Of a DNA stretch of 64,000 nt, positions 55,787 through 64,000 are shown in pieces; within the stretch, counting starts at the first letter, position 1; the number at the start of each line of letters is the position of its first letter. The notes beneath the pieces are model-generated. The model made no database searches. It worked only from the letters and a program-made list of their open reading frames with translations, and had not been told where the DNA came from. A program made the translations under genes and the position numbers. This DNA is from CAYOHR01 sp964512145 (GTDB taxonomy: Bacteria > Bacteroidota > Bacteroidia > Flavobacteriales_G > JALEGO01), in the NCBI GenBank assembly GCA_964512145.1, contig CAZEIM010000005.1, positions 19,527 through 83,526 on the forward strand, in the 5' to 3' direction.

Positions 55787-56496
55787 TATCCCTCAAATGA
55801 AATAGATATAATAAACATACGAGGCTTTAATATTTCGATGGGATTTGAATAACGCGAATTATCTTGAATAAAAACATTATTTAATCCTACGTTATATTTA
55901 AACTCTAAACTAAATTTATAAAATTCCATAAAAAAATCCATGCCTGTTCCTACAGTATATCCATAGTTATTTCTTTTTGTTTTTATAACAATTTCATCTC
56001 CACTGTTTTGTTTATTATCTGTTTTTTCTTGGTTTGCCAAATCTAAATTAAAATGTCCTCCAGCAAGCATATATGCAGCAAAATTGTTTACCCTAGCCGA
56101 TCTAAATTTAAGTAGTAAAGGAAATTCAATGTACGTAGCTTCAACTTGTTTAGATGTAAAAGAAGGTTGTCCACTTGATTCAAGAATACGATATTGTATC
56201 ATTCTGGAGGTTAAACTTAAACCGGGATTAAATCTAAGTCCACAATACTTTAAAAAATGTAATTCAGAAACCATATTAATATTAAACCCAGGTTGGCGTA
56301 TTACTTCAATACCTAAAATATTTTTTTCAATACGGTTATTATGGCGTATAAAATAATCTCCTTGGTTTAAACCCAAACTAAAACCAAAGTGAATTTTTCT
56401 TCGATCAAAATTTTCTAAATTTTTAACCAAATCCCTTTGAGTAAAACCAGAGTGTAAAAAAATAAAACAAAATATTATTCCAAAAAAATTTTTCAT
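55786..56496 (-). CDS. porT: PorT-family outer-membrane protein (type IX secretion)
   Basis: A 236-residue protein with a signal peptide (FGIIFCFIFLHSGFTQ) and an eight-strand-type barrel (KIHFGFSLGLNQGDYFIR, VTSEL-like strands, YGYTVGTGMDFFMEFYKFSLEFKY, IISISFEG end). PorT (SprT in gliding flavobacteria) is needed for type IX secretion. Many PorT-like paralogues exist, but the true gene is known to sit next to ubiE in the phylum, and here its start overlaps the ubiE stop by four bases (ATGA). The context therefore supports the real PorT. Confidence 0.82.
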   Translation of the reverse strand: MKNFFGIIFCFIFLHSGFTQRDLVKNLENFDRRKIHFGFSLGLNQGDYFIRHNNRIEKNILGIEVIRQPGFNINMVSELHFLKYCGLRFNPGLSLTSRMIQYRILESSGQPSFTSKQVEATYIEFPLLLKFRSARVNNFAAYMLAGGHFNLDLANQEKTDNKQNSGDEIVIKTKRNNYGYTVGTGMDFFMEFYKFSLEFKYNVGLNNVFIQDNSRYSNPIEILKPRMFIISISFEG

Positions 56497-57221
56497 TTTT
56501 TGTATCCTTTATATAGAGTAGCAATACCAAATGTTAAGGGTGTATATGTAACATGTTGAAAACCATTTTCAGATAAAATATCAGCAAATTTTTCTCCATA
56601 AGGAAAGTGCTGAACAGACTCGAATAAATATTCGTAGGCTTTTGGATCTTTTGAAATAAGTTTACCAATAAAAGGCATCATATATTTTGAATAGGCTATA
56701 TATATTGAACGAACAATCATGGATTTTGGTATTGAAAACTCTAATACGTAAAAAACACCCCCGGGTTTTAAAACACGAAAAATTTCTTGAATACCTTTTT
56801 TTAAGTCCATAAAATTTCGTACACCAAACGAAACGGTAACGGCATCAAAAACATGATCATTAAAAGAAAGATTTTCACTATCATCTACCTTTAAATGAAT
56901 GATATGTTGAAGATTTTTTTTTGTTTTTTTTTCAACCCCTATTTCTATCATTTTTTCCGAAATATCAATTCCTGTTATCTTAACAGAATTTATTTTTGAT
57001 AAGGTAATGGCTAAATCACCAGTACCTGTTGCAATATCTAAAATAGTAGAAGGTTTATCTTTTTTTAATTCTTTTAAAACTCTGCTCCTCCAATAAACAT
57101 CAACTCTTCCTGAAAGTATTCTGTTTAAAAAATCATAGTTTGAGGAGATATTATTAAACATAGTTCTAACCTCATCCTTCTTTGATTTTTCTGTATTATA
57201 TGGCTTAATAATTGTTCCCAA
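56493..57221 (-). CDS. ubiE: Menaquinone/ubiquinone C-methyltransferase
   Basis: A 242-residue class I methyltransferase converting demethylmenaquinol to menaquinol. Family signatures are FNNISSNYDFLNRILSGR (~22), LDIATGTGDLAI (~61) with the SAM-binding glycines, and VSFGVRNFMDLKKGIQEIFRVLKPGG (~130). Length is normal. Start is TTG 57221, overlapping rfaE1 by 17 bases. In Bacteroidota the quinone is menaquinone, so the symbol menG would also suit. Confidence 0.93.
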   Translation of the reverse strand: MGTIIKPYNTEKSKKDEVRTMFNNISSNYDFLNRILSGRVDVYWRSRVLKELKKDKPSTILDIATGTGDLAITLSKINSVKITGIDISEKMIEIGVEKKTKKNLQHIIHLKVDDSENLSFNDHVFDAVTVSFGVRNFMDLKKGIQEIFRVLKPGGVFYVLEFSIPKSMIVRSIYIAYSKYMMPFIGKLISKDPKAYEYLFESVQHFPYGEKFADILSENGFQHVTYTPLTFGIATLYKGYKK

Positions 57222-58237
57222 TGATTTTTAATTTTTTCATTTCTTCTATTAATTCATCTGTATTAATGGTATCTACACCTGGTTTTTCACAAACCAACCC
57301 TCCTGCCAAATTTCCAAGCCATGTAGCTTCTTCTAAACTTAAACCACTAACCATGCCTAATGTTGCAACTGAAATTACCGTATCGCCTGCTCCCGAAACA
57401 TCCGATATAGATCTATTAAATGCATCCAATAACCCATACTGTCGATTATTTTTATAAAATGCGCCTTTACTGGATAATGTTAACAAAATATTCTTAACAT
57501 CCATTTTAACCATTAAATCACTGCAAATTTTATTTAAAAAATCCGTTCCAACTATAATAGTTTCTAAACCAAAACCTTCTTTTAATTCTTTTAAATTTGG
57601 CTTAAACATATCAACACCCTCATACGCAAAAAAGTTTTTCTTTTTAGGATCTACCGAAATAAATATATGACTATTTTTTGCTAAATCTAAAACATATTTT
57701 ATAACAGTGGATGTTAAACAGCCCTTATTGTAATCTTCAAAAATTATTGCATCAGGTTTAATTTGATCTATAACGTCTTTAATTTTTAACAGGAGTATTT
57801 CAGAGGTTATTTGACTAATTTCCGAAACATCTTCTTCATCAATTCTCAACATCTGTTGTACTCCAGATACTACCCGTGTTTTTACGGTCGNNNNNNNNNN
57901 NNNNNNNNNNNNNNNNNNNNNNNNNNNNNNNNNCAATTGCTTGAGTATTGATACCATGATGTGTTAATAAGTCCACTATCCTGTTACCATATTCATCTTC
58001 CCCAACAATACCAGCCAAATAAGTTTTTGCCCGAAATGAATGTATATTTAAGGCAACGTTAGCAGATCCTCCAAGGCAATCTTTAACATGCTGAACATTA
58101 AGTATTGGAACAGGAGCTTCAGGGGATATACGTTCAACACTTCCATAAACATATCTATCAAGCATAATATCACCAATTACTAAAACACTTTTGTTTTTAA
58201 ATAATGAGATGGTATCCGCAATTTTTTGATAATTCAA
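57205..58237 (-). CDS. rfaE1: D-glycero-beta-D-manno-heptose-7-phosphate kinase, split by an assembly gap
   Basis: Two frames on either side of the N run (57891-57933) form one PfkB-family kinase of about 343 residues. The N-terminal part has DRYVYGSVERISPEAPVPIL (~27) and LGGSANVALNI; the C-terminal part has DVSGAGDTV, with the catalytic Asp, and LSLEEATWLGN. The kinase phosphorylates heptose 7-phosphate in LPS-core precursor synthesis. The missing stretch corresponds to the conserved segment before TVKTRV. With 43 Ns the halves are out of frame by one, so the gap length is only approximate. Start is TTG 58237, overlapping the aspC stop. Confidence 0.88.
57891..57933. other. Assembly gap (43 N)
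   Basis: The gap lies inside rfaE1. A true length of 42 or 45 bases (or another multiple of three) would restore one reading frame. Confidence 0.99.
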
Positions 58238-59430
58238 AACGTTAATTTTTGTAATGACACACTAATTCTTTGAATGGCAGTTTCAATATCCTGAATATTT
58301 GCAGCATATGATATTCTAATATTATTAGGGGCTTCAAATGCCTCACCAGGAACTGTAGAAACTAATGCATCATGTAATAAAAACATACTTAAATCTTTCG
58401 AGGTTAGGATGTTAGTATCTGAATATTTTGAGCCTAAATATTTTGAAATATCCGGAAAAACATAAAAAGCCCCATCGGGTATTGGAGTATAAATATTAGG
58501 TAATTTTTGAAGTGATTGAATAATAAAATTTCTGCGCTCTCTAAACGCTTCAATCATAGGTTTAATTTTTATTGGATCAGCTAAAACAGCTGTTTTAGTT
58601 GCCTTTTGAGCTATTGTGTTTGCTCCAGAAGTAAATTGCCCCTGAATATTGCTACAAGCATCTGCTATGTACTTTGGGGCTGCTATGTAACCTATTCTCC
58701 AACCTGTCATGGCAAAAGCTTTTGAAACCCCATTTACAACAATAGTCTTTTCTTTCATTCCAGAAATACTTGCTATAGAAACATGTTTTTCAGAAAACTG
58801 AATATGTTCGTAAATCTCATCTGAAATAACTAGAATATTTGGATGTTTAATAATTACTGAAGCGATTTTATTCAATTCGTCTTTTGAATATACAGCACCT
58901 GTTGGATTTGAGGGTGAGCTATATAATATTAATTTTGTTTTTGGAGTTATTTTTTCTTGTAATTGAATATGGGAAATTTTAAAATTTTGTTCAGCTGTAG
59001 CTTGAATAACAACAGGAACTGCCCCACATAATTTAACGATTTCGCGATATGTAACCCAATATGGGGCTGGTAATATCACCTCATCTCCTGGATTTAAAAT
59101 ACTTAAACACACATTTGCAATAGACTGCTTGGCTCCAGTAGAAATAACAATATTTTCGGGAGTAAATTGTAATTGATTATCTCTGTAGAATTTTTCACAA
59201 ATAGCCTCTCGAACATCTAAATAGCCGGCTACCGGAGGATATTTACTATAATTATCATAAATAGCTTGAATAGCCGCTTCTTTAATAAAATCAGGGGTAT
59301 TAAAATCGGGCTCTCCTAAACTTAAGTTAATTACATTTTTACCCTTTGCCTGAAGTTCCCTGGCTAATCTTGACATAGCAAGAGTCTCAGGTTCATTCAT
59401 ATTTAATATTCGTTCACTTAAAGAAATCAT
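58234..59430 (-). CDS. aspC: Aspartate aminotransferase, class I
   Basis: A 398-residue PLP enzyme from ATG 59430 (MISLSERILNM). An in-frame TTG at 59439 overlaps the -7 box and is not needed. Seen are NLSLGEPDFNTPDF (~38), STGAKQSI (~97), SSPSNPTGAVYS (~170), ISDEIYEHI (~200) and the PLP-lysine region GVSKAFAMTGWRIGY (~229). It moves amino groups between glutamate and oxaloacetate. It is first in the operon aspC-rfaE1-ubiE-porT-mfd. Confidence 0.93.
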   Translation of the reverse strand: MISLSERILNMNEPETLAMSRLARELQAKGKNVINLSLGEPDFNTPDFIKEAAIQAIYDNYSKYPPVAGYLDVREAICEKFYRDNQLQFTPENIVISTGAKQSIANVCLSILNPGDEVILPAPYWVTYREIVKLCGAVPVVIQATAEQNFKISHIQLQEKITPKTKLILYSSPSNPTGAVYSKDELNKIASVIIKHPNILVISDEIYEHIQFSEKHVSIASISGMKEKTIVVNGVSKAFAMTGWRIGYIAAPKYIADACSNIQGQFTSGANTIAQKATKTAVLADPIKIKPMIEAFRERRNFIIQSLQKLPNIYTPIPDGAFYVFPDISKYLGSKYSDTNILTSKDLSMFLLHDALVSTVPGEAFEAPNNIRISYAANIQDIETAIQRISVSLQKLTF

Positions 59431-59436
59431 AGTAAA

Positions 59437-59444
59437 CAAAGGTA
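59437..59444 (-). promoter_or_regulatory. -7 box of the aspC operon
   Basis: TACCTTTG on the minus strand is a perfect TAnnTTTG, only six bases upstream of ATG 59430, so the transcript would have almost no leader. It decides for the ATG at 59430 over the TTG at 59439. Confidence 0.5.
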
Positions 59445-59497
59445 AAAAACAATACGAGTTATTTTATATCCTATTTTTAAATAAAAGTCGAAAAAAA

Positions 59498-61522
59498 TTA
59501 ATACACCATAATTTCTTCCACTTCACCAACAATGTCGTTTGCAGGAAAGGGGATATTTCTTTGAATAAATGGTGCTGTTGGCCACCATTCAGAATAATGA
59601 AACTCTTGAGAAACAATAGGAATCATCTGATTATTCGGAATGCAAGTTACACTAGTATCCATGGCCGAAATAATACGCATATTATTTTTATCAGCTCCAA
59701 TTTTCCATAAAATTTGATTAGGTTTCCATTCAATTTCATAATAGTAAAAATCTTGAGTTAATTCCTTTTGAGAAATTTCATGTTTGGACGTAATTGCTTT
59801 ATACCAATGATCCCATCTGTGCAACTCAAATGTATTATTCTGAAAATTATAAGGCTTAGCTCCTACAATAAAATTTTTAGGACCATCACAAGCCAAATCC
59901 CAATTCGTACAGGTTATAATTAAATTATTATTATTATCTGGTGTGTCAATGGCAAGTTTATTATACTCATCAACAGAATAGGAAGTTTTAGGCCAAAATT
60001 TAGAGGTTTTTACTATTTCAAAATCAATTTCCGAATAATGGGTTGATTTTACACGAGTAACCCCTTTATCTTCAATGTCTTTTGGTATATACCCTTTACC
60101 TGCCAATGTATCTGTTCTAAAGTTCCATTCATTCTCACTCTGAAACAAAAGCCAAAAAGCGTTTGTAACTCCATTCCAAACATTATCGTTACTTAATGTT
60201 TTTGGAAATTTAATTTTAGCTATAAATCTTCCGTATGTAAATCCTATCCGGCCTTTTACACCTACATTTTCCTTTTTTGTATTTTTTACATTTCCTGGAT
60301 TTTTTAAATAAAGATTATTTTTTTCATTTACCCCAACAGTAGCACATGGGCAATCGGTAACTTGGATATAATCATGTATTCTTTTATTGTCGTAGCGTTT
60401 AATATTTTCATCGTATTGTTTTCTATGGTAGTTTTGACCTGTAACATCCATCGTAACAGGTATGTTATCATTTTTTGAGTCTCTGTAAATGTAATGAAAT
60501 AACTGAGCAAAATGTGCTTCATAATACAGTTTTTCACTTGTTCCGCATAGAATATTAAAATTATTCTTTTTATATATGGCATTAGACTCCACAAAAACCC
60601 CTCTAGATGGATTTAACTTTGCGAATACGTTTAAGTAATAGTTAGATATTACTACTTGAATGTTTGTTTTCTCTAAATTACTTTTTTCATTGTAAAAATA
60701 AAAAGGATCCATAAAATAACCATCGGGATGTTTTTTTTGTATATTAAGTGCATAGTTAGGTAATTTTTTGAAGTCATCTAATTCCCCAACAACAATCATA
60801 AATCTATACAATCCGGTTCTTGCATTTCTCTTCCATCGGTTATTATGAGAAACATCTTTATTATTTTGCTCTATTACCCACCGAGCATCTAACATTAATT
60901 GATCGTAAACAGAAGTACCTTTTTCTTTTGCTTTAGTCGCGATTGAATTCATCCATGCCTTATCTTCCTTAATAAAATCTATAGTCTTTTTTATCTCATC
61001 GTCTTTTATGATATATTTATCAGGAGACTTACCAAAGTATACGGCTTCATTCCTTGGGTTTCCAACAATTCTAAAAGAATCTGAAATAATATAAGGTTTG
61101 TTATCGTTATTTATTACCTGTGTAAGATGTAGGGTATCGGTTAATTCTTCCCATGAGCCATAAAAGTTTTCACTCGCAGAAATATTGTAATACTCCATTG
61201 AATCGTTTTTAATTTTTTCATCATGTTTGTACGAAATATTTTGATAGAATACTTTATAATAAAAAGCTTTAGATGCTACACTATTGTTTTTAATGGTGAA
61301 TGAGAACTTAAAGTATGGCTCAGTATTTACCCCTTCTATTGGCTCAGGAATTGTTATGCCATGGTGTATAGAATAATTTAAATACAAGGGCATTTGTAAA
61401 GTATCTCCAGATGTTGAATAATTAACAAATGGTTTAAAATCAACAATTTCCACGCTTTTTTGCTTGCAAGAAAATAACACTAAAAACGATAATATATATA
61501 TGAGTATAAATAGCTTTTTCAT
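59498..61522 (-). CDS. Large lipoprotein with a GH16-like C-terminal domain
   Basis: A 674-residue lipoprotein (signal then LFSC near residue 19). The N-terminal half is unassigned, with Ig-like strands and a helical segment (~180-260). From about residue 420 it resembles the concanavalin-A-like GH16 fold: FIAKIKFPKT, NAFWLLFQSENEW, then HYSEIDFEIVKTS (~510). The E-I-D-F-E spacing matches the catalytic ExDxE of GH16 glucanases. YYYEIEWKPNQILWKIG (~595) is a typical late strand. It may cut a beta-glucan or algal galactan at the outer membrane. The N-terminal half and long insertions make it unlike simple GH16 enzymes. Confidence 0.65.
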   Translation of the reverse strand: MKKLFILIYILSFLVLFSCKQKSVEIVDFKPFVNYSTSGDTLQMPLYLNYSIHHGITIPEPIEGVNTEPYFKFSFTIKNNSVASKAFYYKVFYQNISYKHDEKIKNDSMEYYNISASENFYGSWEELTDTLHLTQVINNDNKPYIISDSFRIVGNPRNEAVYFGKSPDKYIIKDDEIKKTIDFIKEDKAWMNSIATKAKEKGTSVYDQLMLDARWVIEQNNKDVSHNNRWKRNARTGLYRFMIVVGELDDFKKLPNYALNIQKKHPDGYFMDPFYFYNEKSNLEKTNIQVVISNYYLNVFAKLNPSRGVFVESNAIYKKNNFNILCGTSEKLYYEAHFAQLFHYIYRDSKNDNIPVTMDVTGQNYHRKQYDENIKRYDNKRIHDYIQVTDCPCATVGVNEKNNLYLKNPGNVKNTKKENVGVKGRIGFTYGRFIAKIKFPKTLSNDNVWNGVTNAFWLLFQSENEWNFRTDTLAGKGYIPKDIEDKGVTRVKSTHYSEIDFEIVKTSKFWPKTSYSVDEYNKLAIDTPDNNNNLIITCTNWDLACDGPKNFIVGAKPYNFQNNTFELHRWDHWYKAITSKHEISQKELTQDFYYYEIEWKPNQILWKIGADKNNMRIISAMDTSVTCIPNNQMIPIVSQEFHYSEWWPTAPFIQRNIPFPANDIVGEVEEIMVY

Positions 61523-61544
61523 GAAGTGAAGAATAAATTATGCA

Positions 61545-61552
61545 CAAAAGTA
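61545..61552 (-). promoter_or_regulatory. -7 box for the GH16-like gene
   Basis: TACTTTTG on the minus strand is a perfect TAnnTTTG, 22 bases upstream of ATG 61522. Confidence 0.45.
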
Positions 61553-61633
61553 TATTTCGGAGTTCAAAAGTAAAAATATTACGTATTGAAAATAATATGT
61601 TAACATAGTACTATATTTAAAAGTTCAAGTGTT

Positions 61634-61641
61634 TATATTTG
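61634..61641 (+). promoter_or_regulatory. -7 box of aroC (possibly leaderless)
   Basis: TATATTTG is a perfect TAnnTTTG, seven bases upstream of ATG 61649. Transcription would start at or next to the start codon. Confidence 0.5.
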
Positions 61642-61648
61642 TCCCATT

Positions 61649-62725
61649 ATGTCAGGAAATACATTTGGAAAAGTTTATAAAGTAACTACCTTTGGAGAAT
61701 CACATGGCAAAGCAATTGGTGGTATTATTGATGGCGTAATTCCAGGATTTGAAATAGATGTTTCAAAAATTCAAGCAGACTTAAATTTACGTAAACCCGG
61801 ACAATCTAAAGTTACTACAAGTAGAAAAGAAAATGACGAGTTTGAGTTTTTATCAGGAATATTAAATGGTAAAACTACCGGTACTCCTATTGGCTTTATT
61901 ATTTACAATGAAAATCAACAGTCTTCAGACTATGAACATTTAAAAAACATATATCGTCCATCCCATGCTGATTTCACCTACCAACAAAAATATGGAATAA
62001 GAGATTATCGTGGAGGAGGAAGACAATCTGCCCGTGAAACAGCTTGCAGAGTAATTGGAGGGAGTTTAGCTAAACAAATTTTATTTAAATTAAACAATAT
62101 TACGTTTACAACCTATACATACCAAATTGGTTCTGTAAAATGTGCTTCAACAGATCATGATATTTCAATAGAAAATATCCAAAGTTCTATTGTCCGATGC
62201 CCGGATAAAACTGCCGAAGAAAAAATGATAAAACTCATTGAGTATTATAAAAATTTAGGCGATTCAATTGGCGGAATCGTTCGCTGTATTATTAAAAATG
62301 TACCGATTGGCTTAGGAGCTCCTGTTTTTGATAAACTGCAAGCAGATTTAGCTAAAGCTATGCTTAGTATTAATGCAGCTAAAGGTTTTCAATATGGTTT
62401 AGGATTTAGTGGAATTGAAAGGCCAGGATCGGAATATAACGATGTTTTTGAGGTAAATAAAGGTAAAATATCAACCAAAACAAATAATTCGGGAGGAATT
62501 CAAGGAGGCATAAGCAATGGTGAAAATATATATTTTGACGTTGCATTTAAACCGGCATCTTCTATACAAAAAAAACAAGAAACTGTAGATGTAAAAGGCA
62601 ATACAACACATATAGAAATCCAAGGAAGGCATGACCCTTGTATAGTACCACGAGCTGTAAGTGTTGTGGAAGCTATGGCTGCCATGACTATTTTAGATCA
62701 TTATTTAATGAATAAAATGTATTAA
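61649..62725 (+). CDS. aroC: Chorismate synthase
   Basis: A 358-residue FMN-dependent enzyme making chorismate, the last step of the shikimate pathway. Signatures seen are TFGESHGKAIGGIIDG (~9), KPGQSKVTTSRKENDEFE (~48), DYRGGGRQSARETA (~119) and GRHDPCIVPRAVSVVEAMAA near the C-terminus. Length and motifs are complete. It converges with the last glycosyltransferase, six bases between stops. Confidence 0.96.
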   Translation: MSGNTFGKVYKVTTFGESHGKAIGGIIDGVIPGFEIDVSKIQADLNLRKPGQSKVTTSRKENDEFEFLSGILNGKTTGTPIGFIIYNENQQSSDYEHLKNIYRPSHADFTYQQKYGIRDYRGGGRQSARETACRVIGGSLAKQILFKLNNITFTTYTYQIGSVKCASTDHDISIENIQSSIVRCPDKTAEEKMIKLIEYYKNLGDSIGGIVRCIIKNVPIGLGAPVFDKLQADLAKAMLSINAAKGFQYGLGFSGIERPGSEYNDVFEVNKGKISTKTNNSGGIQGGISNGENIYFDVAFKPASSIQKKQETVDVKGNTTHIEIQGRHDPCIVPRAVSVVEAMAAMTILDHYLMNKMY

Positions 62726-62731
62726 GAATAT

Positions 62732-63904
62732 CTATTCACAAATAATAGCGTCTAAAACCTGCCCTGTTTTATCCCAATTAAAATTATTTAAAACATATGT
62801 ATAGCCTAATGAAGCTATACTATTATAAGCAGTTGAATTATTTAACAGATATTCTATCTTTAGTAGAAACTCTTCAACAGTATCTGCAATTTCAATTTCT
62901 ACACCCGGTTTCGCTTTTAACGCACCATTGGCTAGAGAAGTTGTAATACATGGAATTTTTAGACTCATTGCTTCGAGTAATTTGTTTTGTAATCCTGACC
63001 CACTAAAAAGTGGCGCTACAAAAATTTTACTTTCCAAATAAGAAACACGGATATCTTCTACCCAACCACTAACATGTATGTTTTTAGATTTAATATTTTG
63101 AATTGTCTTGGAAGGATTTGCTCCACTAATTAATATCTGAATATCAGGATACCTCTTAATCAATAAAGGAAATATTTTTTTAACCAAAAATTGAACAGCT
63201 TGTATATTTGGAAAATACCCCATATTTCCAATAAAAACAATATCATACTTCTTTTTTATATCCGTAAATTTTTCTGAATTAAAATACGAATGATCAATTC
63301 CGTTTGGCAAAACCTTTATATCGTTTTTTTGAGGATGATGTATACATAATTTATCTTGCTCTGAAATAATTAGCTTATTCTCATAATGCAAAAACATTTG
63401 TGTTTCATAATGTTGAAGCTTTTTAGCTTCGAGCCAAATTAAAGGTTTAATAAACAGATTAGATATTTTCAACCTACGATACATCCCTACTGAAAAACAA
63501 TCCATATAATCCAATGTTTTTTTTATATGCTTGTATTTGTTTACATATTCTGTAACACGAATAAGTTGACAGTAAATATGCTTGGGGTTGTGTTTTTCTA
63601 TAATAGAATCAATACTGTATTGAATTTGACTCTGATAAAAATAATGAACCTGAAAAGGTTTTAGACTAAATATAGCTTTACTTAAATTAAAAAAAATTTT
63701 TAAGGTCGAAAGCTTTAAAATGTATAAATGCGTACAAACTTCATATAATTTTTGTTTTTGATGTTTAGAAATGTTTTTATCGGCAATACAACATAAAATC
63801 ACTTCATGTTTTTGATGCAAATACTTTATATGGTGATATGCGCGTAATTTATCCCCTTTTTCAAGCGGATAAGGAACTCTAGATAAAACAACTAAAATGC
63901 GCAC
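62732..63904 (-). CDS. Glycosyltransferase, GT4-like
   Basis: A 390-residue GT-B enzyme starting at GTG 63904. The N-terminus MRILVVLSRVPYPLEKGDKLR and the KHEVILCCIAD strand match the sugar-transferase group often found in exopolysaccharide loci. The C-terminal donor site has VFIGNMGYFPNIQAVQFL (~223), HVSGWVEDIR and APLFSGSGLQNKLLEAMSLKIPCITT, with the EX7E-like region. Donor and acceptor are unknown. No other polysaccharide gene is next to it within the window. Confidence 0.85.
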   Translation of the reverse strand: MRILVVLSRVPYPLEKGDKLRAYHHIKYLHQKHEVILCCIADKNISKHQKQKLYEVCTHLYILKLSTLKIFFNLSKAIFSLKPFQVHYFYQSQIQYSIDSIIEKHNPKHIYCQLIRVTEYVNKYKHIKKTLDYMDCFSVGMYRRLKISNLFIKPLIWLEAKKLQHYETQMFLHYENKLIISEQDKLCIHHPQKNDIKVLPNGIDHSYFNSEKFTDIKKKYDIVFIGNMGYFPNIQAVQFLVKKIFPLLIKRYPDIQILISGANPSKTIQNIKSKNIHVSGWVEDIRVSYLESKIFVAPLFSGSGLQNKLLEAMSLKIPCITTSLANGALKAKPGVEIEIADTVEEFLLKIEYLLNNSTAYNSIASLGYTYVLNNFNWDKTGQVLDAIICE

Positions 63905-64000
63905 AGTAATTTTTTTTGTGAAAAATACGTATTTTTTATTTTTTGAGTACTGTGATTAATTTTTTTTAAAAAACATGTTTTTACTATGTACTATAAGTTT

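Noticed and set aside
63975..64000. Possible start of a new plus-strand gene at the right edge
   Set aside because: Only eight codons are visible, so no gene can be supported.
1..64000. CRISPR arrays, rRNA, tRNA, transposases and prophage genes
   Set aside because: No regular direct repeats with spacers, no cloverleaf-like sequence and no transposase, integrase or phage structural protein were seen when reading both strands.

Overview
The window is about 64 kb of AT-rich, densely packed chromosome from a member of the Bacteroidota, most likely a Flavobacteriales-like or related environmental lineage. The evidence is: type IX secretion and gliding proteins (a PorE-like TPR/beta-propeller/OmpA protein, PorT, gliding-motility C-terminal domains, a Por-type sorting domain); a TonB receptor next to a metal-binding HMA protein; many DUF families typical of the phylum; several TTG/GTG starts; and repeated TAnnTTTG boxes, the -7 element of Bacteroidota promoters, just upstream of start codons. 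Two runs of N (8399-8415 and 57891-57933) mark scaffold gaps, and both break a gene.

Layout. 1-3359 (minus): edge of a surface polysaccharide locus (Wza-like lipoprotein fragment, GT4 glycosyltransferase, AsnB). 3389-10743 (minus): LpdA, a large ABC exporter with an N-terminal TerB-like domain, two small envelope proteins and a FucP/GluP-type sugar transporter. 10812-23730: PfkA, a gliding-type propeller protein, the PorE-like protein, pyruvate carboxylase, a secreted phosphoesterase and a large repeat adhesin. 23731-32125: an accessory island. 32126-45105: housekeeping genes (CoaD, UvrB, BioB, NusB), a metal-handling trio (broken HYC_CC_PP-like gene, HMA protein, TonB receptor) and a four-gene glycan cluster (SpsF, NeuB, methyltransferase, KdsC-like HAD). 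45276-52342: an envelope operon (TlpA, DUF6029, Omp28, DUF1287, DUF6150), PyrD and a T9SS cargo protein. 52445-59430 (minus): operon aspC, rfaE1, ubiE, porT, mfd. 59498-63904: a GH16-like lipoprotein, AroC and a glycosyltransferase.

The accessory island is the most interesting part. Four tightly overlapping plus-strand genes (24175-30451) encode: (A) an 815-residue DNA-binding protein combining RNA polymerase alpha-CTD-like modules, a sigma-70 region-4 helix-turn-helix and three helicase-associated-type repeats; (B) a 60-residue charged helical protein; (C) a DndD-like SMC/Rad50-family ATPase; and (D) a DndE-like domain fused to a HerA/FtsK-type ATPase. No cysteine desulfurase, DndB or DndC lies nearby, so this is not an ordinary phosphorothioation locus. 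I propose it as a candidate uncharacterised, Dnd-derived genome-defence system. Related stem-loop elements sharing short motifs flank the operon, as if it had been acquired as a cassette. Downstream are a GC-richer Bro-N protein with a palindrome duplicated upstream of and inside its own gene, and a twice-frameshifted GxxExxY gene.

All functional calls rest on motifs and family resemblance read by eye. No database search was possible.
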